Shown: positions 35,727-40,151 of the stretch, one piece after another | Numbering within the stretch: the stretch's first letter is position 1 | Layout of the letters: each line of letters opens with the position of its first letter | Virus record (IMG/VR): IMGVR_UViG_3300027821_000012 | Coordinates: 1 to 40,151 of that record | From: a virus | Reading direction: 5' to 3' (one strand) | Length of the DNA stretch: 40,151 nucleotides | Program-made: the position numbers and the translations under genes | Notes under the pieces: generated by a model | What the model was told of the DNA's origin: nothing | What the model saw: the letters and a program-made list of their open reading frames with translations, nothing else | Databases searched by the model: none

Positions 35727-37805
35727 TTAGCTCTGATTCGTGTACGTCCACTCGTCGCCCTGGTTGCTGGCGAAGTAGTACCCAGAGTCGGCTGTCGCCT
35801 CGACCGTCAACGACTCGCCCTCTGCCAACGTGACCGGACTACCGGTCGTCAGCGTGGCGCCTGTGTTCTTGTTGCGATAGGTCACATGCGGAGTCGTCTT
35901 GACGGTGACCTTGGTGCCGTCGAAGTCCGGCTCCTGAGGAGCCACGAGCGATGCGCCCGCGGGAGCCCTCTTGATGACGAGCGCCGAGAGGATCTTCGTG
36001 AGTGCACCGGAGATGCGGGTCTCGTACAGGTACTTGTACTGGTTGTAGTCGATGTCGAAGTCGTCGAAGAAGTTGACCTCTCCGCCCTTGTCGGCACCGA
36101 TCGTGTAGTCCTTGAGATTGACGACGATCCCGATGAGATCGTCTTCGCCTTCCATGACCTCGACGGTGACGATGGTCGACACGCCCATCTCGGACGCGAG
36201 CTCGGAGACGGTCCTCCAGAGACGATGACCGTCGTTGTCACGATGCACCAGCAGCTTCGTGAGCATCGGAAGCGTGGTGTAGAGCGTCGGCGATCCCGAG
36301 CCCTTGTAGTACTGCATCGCACTGACGACCGAGTCGACGACCTTGTCGGGTGTATCGTTGTCGTCGAGCGTGACCGTGGTCGCGTAGAGATCGTGGTCGT
36401 GCAGGATCGAGCGAATGCCTGCCCCGTCCTGCGCGCCGGCCGGATCTTTGATCTTGTCGTCGCTGTCAACTGCCCGACCGTCTCCGATCAGGACGGCACG
36501 AGCGATCTCCTCGTCGAGCATGAGACGCATCTCGGCCTTCAGCCACATCACGACGTCGAAGTCGGTGATGTCGACGATATCGTCGCGATCCAGCTTCTGC
36601 TTCTTGTAGATCGTGCTGGGAGACGTGGTCCGCTTCGCGACTCCGAACCACTCCTCCTTCTTGAACTTGCCCTTGATGTAGCCGCGAGCGCGAGCGTCCT
36701 CGTACGTGAGATCGGCCACGAGCGACTTGATGCGCGAGAACGGCGAGTGTTTCGTGCCGTCGATGACACCCTGAACCCACTCGATCCGCCGGCTGTTGAA
36801 CTCCGGGGTATCGGTGACTGCACGAGCGTCGGGGAAGAGGGTCTCGATGTCCTCGATCCCGTGCTTGAAGGCGTAGGCCTCGACGGCCTCCTTCAGCGAG
36901 CCGGTCCGAATCGCATCCGAAACGATACCGCTCATCGCATCGTGTGAGAGAACCTGCTTCTTCTTCTCGCCTCCCTGCTGCTGCTCGAAGACATTCCGAG
37001 ACATTCGGCGTCCTTCCTCTCCAGTTTGATCACCATGGACGAGTTCCTTCTCTTCGGACTTGGCCTTGTCCTTGTCCTTGTCCTCCTTGGACTTGGACTC
37101 GTTGTCGTCCTCGAGAGAGGAATGGGATGCTGCGTCTGAGGCGGCTGCTTCCAGCGCAGCGCCCACCATGTAGTGCACGACCGCTTGCTCCTCTTCGGTC
37201 ATGCCGTCGTAGACTTCCTGGACTGTTGGACCATCTCCCTCTCCACCATCACCGGCGGCGTGTTCGAGCTGCTCGTCGTCCTCTTCGTCCTTCTCTTCTT
37301 TCTCTTCCTTCTCTTCCGAAGATTCGACGGAGGAATGGACAAGCTCTTCTCCGGTGTAGATGACGGCTTCGTCTTCGAGAGTGACCAGGTCACCGTCTCC
37401 GTGCTGAATCGTCACGAAGTCGATAAGAGCTCCCGGATTCGCACCCGAGAGAACAAGGCTCAGCTCACGAATAACGCCGTGGAACACCTGCTTGGCGCGC
37501 TCGGTGAGCTGATTCGCATAGATGGATAGCGACACGATGTCGCCGTGAGTCACCAGCGTCTTGGCGTTCTTCGCCCCGTCGGTGTCGTTGAAGAAACCGT
37601 AAGCGTAGACGCCTTCCTCGCGGTGTTCGAGCGTTGCGTAGCCGAGTACGTTGCCGGGATCGTTGTGCCCATGCTGCCAGACAAGCGGAACGCGTGCTTG
37701 ATCCTGATGCTTGAAGGCATCGGGCATGATGACGCGGCCATCTGCGCATCGGAGCCCAGCTTTCGTGGCCCAGCCGCTGAAATCAGGCTTAGCCTGTTCT
37801 CCCAT
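35727..37805 (-). CDS. Capsid maturation protease fused to major capsid protein
   Basis: 692 residues after AAGGACGG. N-terminal protease of the HK97 prohead type: VPLVWQHGHNDPG (His ~45), HGDIVSLSIYANQL (Ser ~95), VIRELSLVLSGANPGALID. A long acidic, coiled region with runs of Glu/Lys/Asp (about 150-265, EEKEEKEEKDEEDDE) follows and likely acts as scaffold. The major capsid region (~290-630) has the E-loop-like part and DAFLF-free HK97 core segments (WVQGVIDGTKHSPFSRIKSL, DIVDITDFDVVMWLKAEMRL, IGDGRAVDSDDKIKDP). The C-terminus (~635-692) has a small beta repeat domain (ATLTTGSPVTLAEGESLTVE, ATADSGYYFA), possibly surface decoration. GC-rich, biased codons. Protease, scaffold and capsid in one chain implies self-cleavage. 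Confidence 0.85.
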   Translation of the reverse strand: MGEQAKPDFSGWATKAGLRCADGRVIMPDAFKHQDQARVPLVWQHGHNDPGNVLGYATLEHREEGVYAYGFFNDTDGAKNAKTLVTHGDIVSLSIYANQLTERAKQVFHGVIRELSLVLSGANPGALIDFVTIQHGDGDLVTLEDEAVIYTGEELVHSSVESSEEKEEKEEKDEEDDEQLEHAAGDGGEGDGPTVQEVYDGMTEEEQAVVHYMVGAALEAAASDAASHSSLEDDNESKSKEDKDKDKAKSEEKELVHGDQTGEEGRRMSRNVFEQQQGGEKKKQVLSHDAMSGIVSDAIRTGSLKEAVEAYAFKHGIEDIETLFPDARAVTDTPEFNSRRIEWVQGVIDGTKHSPFSRIKSLVADLTYEDARARGYIKGKFKKEEWFGVAKRTTSPSTIYKKQKLDRDDIVDITDFDVVMWLKAEMRLMLDEEIARAVLIGDGRAVDSDDKIKDPAGAQDGAGIRSILHDHDLYATTVTLDDNDTPDKVVDSVVSAMQYYKGSGSPTLYTTLPMLTKLLVHRDNDGHRLWRTVSELASEMGVSTIVTVEVMEGEDDLIGIVVNLKDYTIGADKGGEVNFFDDFDIDYNQYKYLYETRISGALTKILSALVIKRAPAGASLVAPQEPDFDGTKVTVKTTPHVTYRNKNTGATLTTGSPVTLAEGESLTVEATADSGYYFASNQGDEWTYTNQS

Positions 37806-37842
37806 TTTGACCGTCCTTCTTCAGTCTTGGGAACATTGTGCA

Positions 37843-38367
37843 CTAACCGTTCTTAGTGGCTGCAGCCAGCGCTCTCTGCTTAGCCACTGCAGCTCGAAGA
37901 TTGCTCCGAATCTTGACGATCTTATGTTCGAGCTCAACGACTCCACTCTGTTTGGTATGTGACTTCGATGAGTGGGTCTTGCTCGCTCTTCTTCGTGCTT
38001 TTGAAGCGAGCTCCGAACGATGCTTCTCTCTGTACTTCCTGGCATCACGCTTAGTCTTCGAACGATCCGCCGCGGTCGGTTTATGAACCGTCTTTCGTTG
38101 AGCAGCAGCTTTCATCTCTTTAAGTTTTGCGCTCAATTCAAGTAGACGGGTCTTGATCTCACCGACTCTCTTGGAGGCGTAGGCTTTCTGCTCTTTCAGC
38201 TGTTGCTCTGAAAGACGAATAGTACCTCCGCCATCAGTCTTGACCGTGTAACTGGTCCCCTTCTTTCGACCTTTGAGCTGCCTTGTCCGCATGTAGTACT
38301 CATGGGCTTTTCGTGGATCGTATGGAGCTTTCCCATGCATGAGGATTGTCCCGTCTGGCAACTCCAT
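37843..38367 (-). CDS. Basic coiled-coil head-associated protein, 174 aa
   Basis: Start overlaps the portal stop (TAATG). MELPDGTILMHGKAPYDPRK, AHEYYMRTRQLKGRKKG, then long basic helices (RVGEIKTRLLELSAKLKEMK, KTKRDARKYREKHRSELASK) and VELEHKIVKIRSNLRAAVAK. The PYDPxKAHEYYxRTRxLKGRKxG opening is one I recall near portal genes in related siphophages. A possible internal scaffold-like or DNA-contacting head protein. Not certain. Confidence 0.6.
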   Translation of the reverse strand: MELPDGTILMHGKAPYDPRKAHEYYMRTRQLKGRKKGTSYTVKTDGGGTIRLSEQQLKEQKAYASKRVGEIKTRLLELSAKLKEMKAAAQRKTVHKPTAADRSKTKRDARKYREKHRSELASKARRRASKTHSSKSHTKQSGVVELEHKIVKIRSNLRAAVAKQRALAAATKNG

Positions 38368-39713
38368 TAGGGACCACTCCCGTTACTAGACGTCAGCCCC
38401 GCAAAGGCCTCGTCAAGAGCTGAGTCAATTTCATCGAATGAATCCGACATGATCTGTTGAGTTTCTCCAGCCGGAGCCACGGGCTGATCTGTTGGCAAAG
38501 GCTGAGATCCATCAGATGGAGGCGATACCGGCTGCGGCATGTTGCTGTTGATCAACTGGTCCGCTTTCGGGTCCTTATGAGGGACCATACCAATCGCCTG
38601 TCTGATCTCATTCGAACTTGCGATTTCGTTACGAGTAAACTTGTCGGCCACTTCAGCGATATCACCGATAGGCATGAGACGGAACGGATCACGGAAGAAC
38701 ATGACACTTTGCTTTTGAGTTCTCGCCGTCTTTGTCAAGAACGTTCGTCGCATAGCCTCGACAATTGCGGTGAGCATCGGCTCAACAGTCCGATTCCAAT
38801 AGTTGATCATGGTCTTTTCGTCAGCAGTTCCGTTCATAACTTCTTTGGTAATACCGAGTTGACCGTAAAGCATCTCAGTCAGGTACTCGATCTGCGCCAT
38901 CAGGTTGTTCTCGGCGGGTCGATTCAGCTGGGTGATCTTCTCAGTACCATCCGTATAGGCGATTCCATACTGACTGCCCTTCAGCTGGAACTCGATGTCT
39001 GCACGACGTTGCTCTGCCTGCTGTCTACGTGCCTCGGACTTGATCACGTACGGAAGCTGAATAATGAGATCGAGTTTTCCCGAAGCAGAAGCCTCGTCAA
39101 CGGAGTCCAAAAGATTGAGCTTGTGAATAAGACGCTGCAACGTCGAATTTGGCTCATTCATAACCGCATACAGCGGGTTCTCGACGATAGCTACTGCAGA
39201 TTTGTTGAGCGTAATCTCTTCGCGTTGACCAATCGCTTCATTATACACGCTTACGCGAATATGCTTTGGATACCACATCACAATTTCGCCAACACGAAGC
39301 GTAAGGATGTCGTATCCTCCAGATGTCTCCGGATTGATCGACGTATCAACTGGTACGAGAGCTGCAACGCCTCTATCGAAAAGGGTATGTGCAATATCTT
39401 GCCTAAAGGCGCGAGCTGCTTGATCGAGATTGGCCTCCACTGTTAGACAGTTATTGAGACCGCTCTCAATATCTTCGAGATACCTCTTCTCATCGTCCAA
39501 TCTTACGTGACGCATATCTACGGAGGCGACATCGATACTGATTCGCGTGTTGATCGAGGTGATCATCGAACGTTCGTTCGAAACGAGAAGTCGCGCGCGA
39601 TCGGGTCGTCTTCCAGAGCCGCCGCCGTAATACTGAGTATAGGGACGAGTTCGTTGATCGTTATTGAGAAACACGTTCCAAGCGTGTCTCAGTGTTGCAC
39701 GAAGTTGTGGCAT
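38367..39713 (-). CDS. Portal protein
   Basis: 448 residues, GGAGTAAACC before the ATG. MPQLRATLRHAWNVFLNNDQ, YGGGSGRRPDRARLLVSNER, SMITSINTRISIDVASVDM, RHVRLDDEKRYLEDIESGLN, ARAFRQDIAHTLFDRGVAAL, VVMWYPKHIRVSVYNEAIGQ-type wing region (EIVMWYPKHIRVSVYN), a long clip/stem segment and AEVADKFTRNEIASSNEIRQ followed by IGMVPHKDPKADQLINSNMP, typical of SPP1/HK97-type portals where FTRNEIRxxxGxxPxxDPxAD is conserved. Forms the dodecameric DNA channel at the head vertex. Confidence 0.9.
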   Translation of the reverse strand: MPQLRATLRHAWNVFLNNDQRTRPYTQYYGGGSGRRPDRARLLVSNERSMITSINTRISIDVASVDMRHVRLDDEKRYLEDIESGLNNCLTVEANLDQAARAFRQDIAHTLFDRGVAALVPVDTSINPETSGGYDILTLRVGEIVMWYPKHIRVSVYNEAIGQREEITLNKSAVAIVENPLYAVMNEPNSTLQRLIHKLNLLDSVDEASASGKLDLIIQLPYVIKSEARRQQAEQRRADIEFQLKGSQYGIAYTDGTEKITQLNRPAENNLMAQIEYLTEMLYGQLGITKEVMNGTADEKTMINYWNRTVEPMLTAIVEAMRRTFLTKTARTQKQSVMFFRDPFRLMPIGDIAEVADKFTRNEIASSNEIRQAIGMVPHKDPKADQLINSNMPQPVSPPSDGSQPLPTDQPVAPAGETQQIMSDSFDEIDSALDEAFAGLTSSNGSGP

Positions 39714-39727
39714 GGTTTACTCCGCTC

Positions 39728-40151
39728 CTAGAGTTTCATGCCCATGTGCTGCAAAAAATCAGCACCTAGCTCCATGGTTTGAGCCATCGAGGTATCGACC
39801 ATCTCTACGTCGATGATGTAACCCTCGTCATCGAAAATAGGTCGAACTGTAAAAGTGCCAACTCCATCTGCAGCGTGTGCGATCGGCTGAGTCGAAACTT
39901 GCCAGAGGTACTGACTGGTGTTCGGTTTTCCCTTTTCTTTCAACGTGTACTGGCGAGTTCCACGAATGTTCGTCAACTCATTCGCCGAAGATTCGAGATG
40001 CTTCAAATATGCCGTTTTAACATCAGCCCGATATGCTTTGGCTTCCTTGCTGAACGGCTTCTTCGCACGATTCCGGACCTTCCCGTACGCTCCATGTTTC
40101 GCCTTGATTCCTGGAAGATCGCCTCGCAGCTTCTTTCCCGCCTTATCAGCG
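39728..40151 (-). CDS. Unknown head-region protein (5' end outside window)
   Basis: The frame stays open to the window edge (ADKAGKKLRGDLPGIKAKHG at the truncated end), so about 140 C-terminal residues are visible. Basic helical region (KVRNRAKKPFSKEAKAY), then a mixed domain TRQYTLKEKGKPNTSQYLWQ, GTFTVRPIFDDEGYIIDVEM and the end TMELGADFLQHMGMKL. Lies directly upstream of the portal, where a terminase or head gene would be expected, but no terminase motif is visible in this part. Confidence 0.55.
   Translation of the reverse strand, partial: ADKAGKKLRGDLPGIKAKHGAYGKVRNRAKKPFSKEAKAYRADVKTAYLKHLESSANELTNIRGTRQYTLKEKGKPNTSQYLWQVSTQPIAHAADGVGTFTVRPIFDDEGYIIDVEMVDTSMAQTMELGADFLQHMGMKL

Noticed and set aside
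35508-36947. 479-codon open frame on the plus strand, antisense to the capsid gene
   Set aside because: It is a composition shadow of the GC-rich capsid gene: no Shine-Dalgarno, odd amino-acid composition, and the minus-strand frame has clear protease and capsid features.

Overview
The window looks like a segment of a tailed phage (siphovirus) genome. Nearly every credible gene is on the minus strand, so the biological reading direction runs from 40151 down to 1. The virion genes (portal, protease-capsid fusion, head-tail joining proteins, tail tube, very long tape measure, distal tail proteins) follow classical siphovirus order. Base composition is about even, start codons are ATG, GTG and some TTG, and Shine-Dalgarno sites are strong. 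Several accessory families (NUMOD4/HNH protein, a secreted lysozyme-like protein, a zinc-binding protein ending FRRGCE) are ones I associate with phages of Actinobacteria. Many virion and replication proteins also resemble, from memory, siphoviruses of gut Firmicutes. Host assignment is therefore probable Actinobacteria, not certain.

Regions, in reading direction. 40151-23351: head and tail genes, mostly overlapping or nearly so, with no internal terminators seen. 23350-19140: a run of short genes, most for small membrane or charged proteins, many carried as a cassette of promoter, gene and intrinsic terminator. The terminator U-tract runs directly into a repeated motif (CGCGAAAAA...TATAGT/TATAAT) that looks like the next promoter. 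19100-17080: further small genes and a cluster of three short structured RNA units. 17076-12354: membrane proteins, including two paralogs of the DUF6353 type. 12367-7396: replication genes, dominated by one ~1255-residue polypeptide that joins an SF3 helicase, a PrimPol-type primase and a family B DNA polymerase with proofreading exonuclease, followed by a probable single-strand DNA-binding protein. 7400-3540: many tiny genes, a secreted lysozyme-like protein and several one-TM microproteins. 3546-1079: zinc-finger protein, SF2 helicase, NUMOD4/degenerate-HNH protein and two small genes. 974-1: the start of a further tail-fibre unit (collagen-like, glycine-rich), cut by the window edge.

How it works together: the fused helicase-primase-polymerase, the SF2 helicase and the SSB-like protein would form a compact replisome. 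The membrane proteins encoded next to it may tie replication or infection to the cell membrane (inference). The virion block builds a long-tailed particle with at least two glycine-rich or collagen-like receptor-binding proteins.

The most unusual features are (1) a family of roughly 75-95 nt RNA units, each with its own promoter-like element and a terminator-like closing stem, four of which hold two copies of the same hairpin or repeat; (2) the terminator-promoter fusion repeats; (3) a strong strand bias of the pentamer AATAT (plus strand) over ATATT, in all codon phases; and (4) the single-chain replisome.
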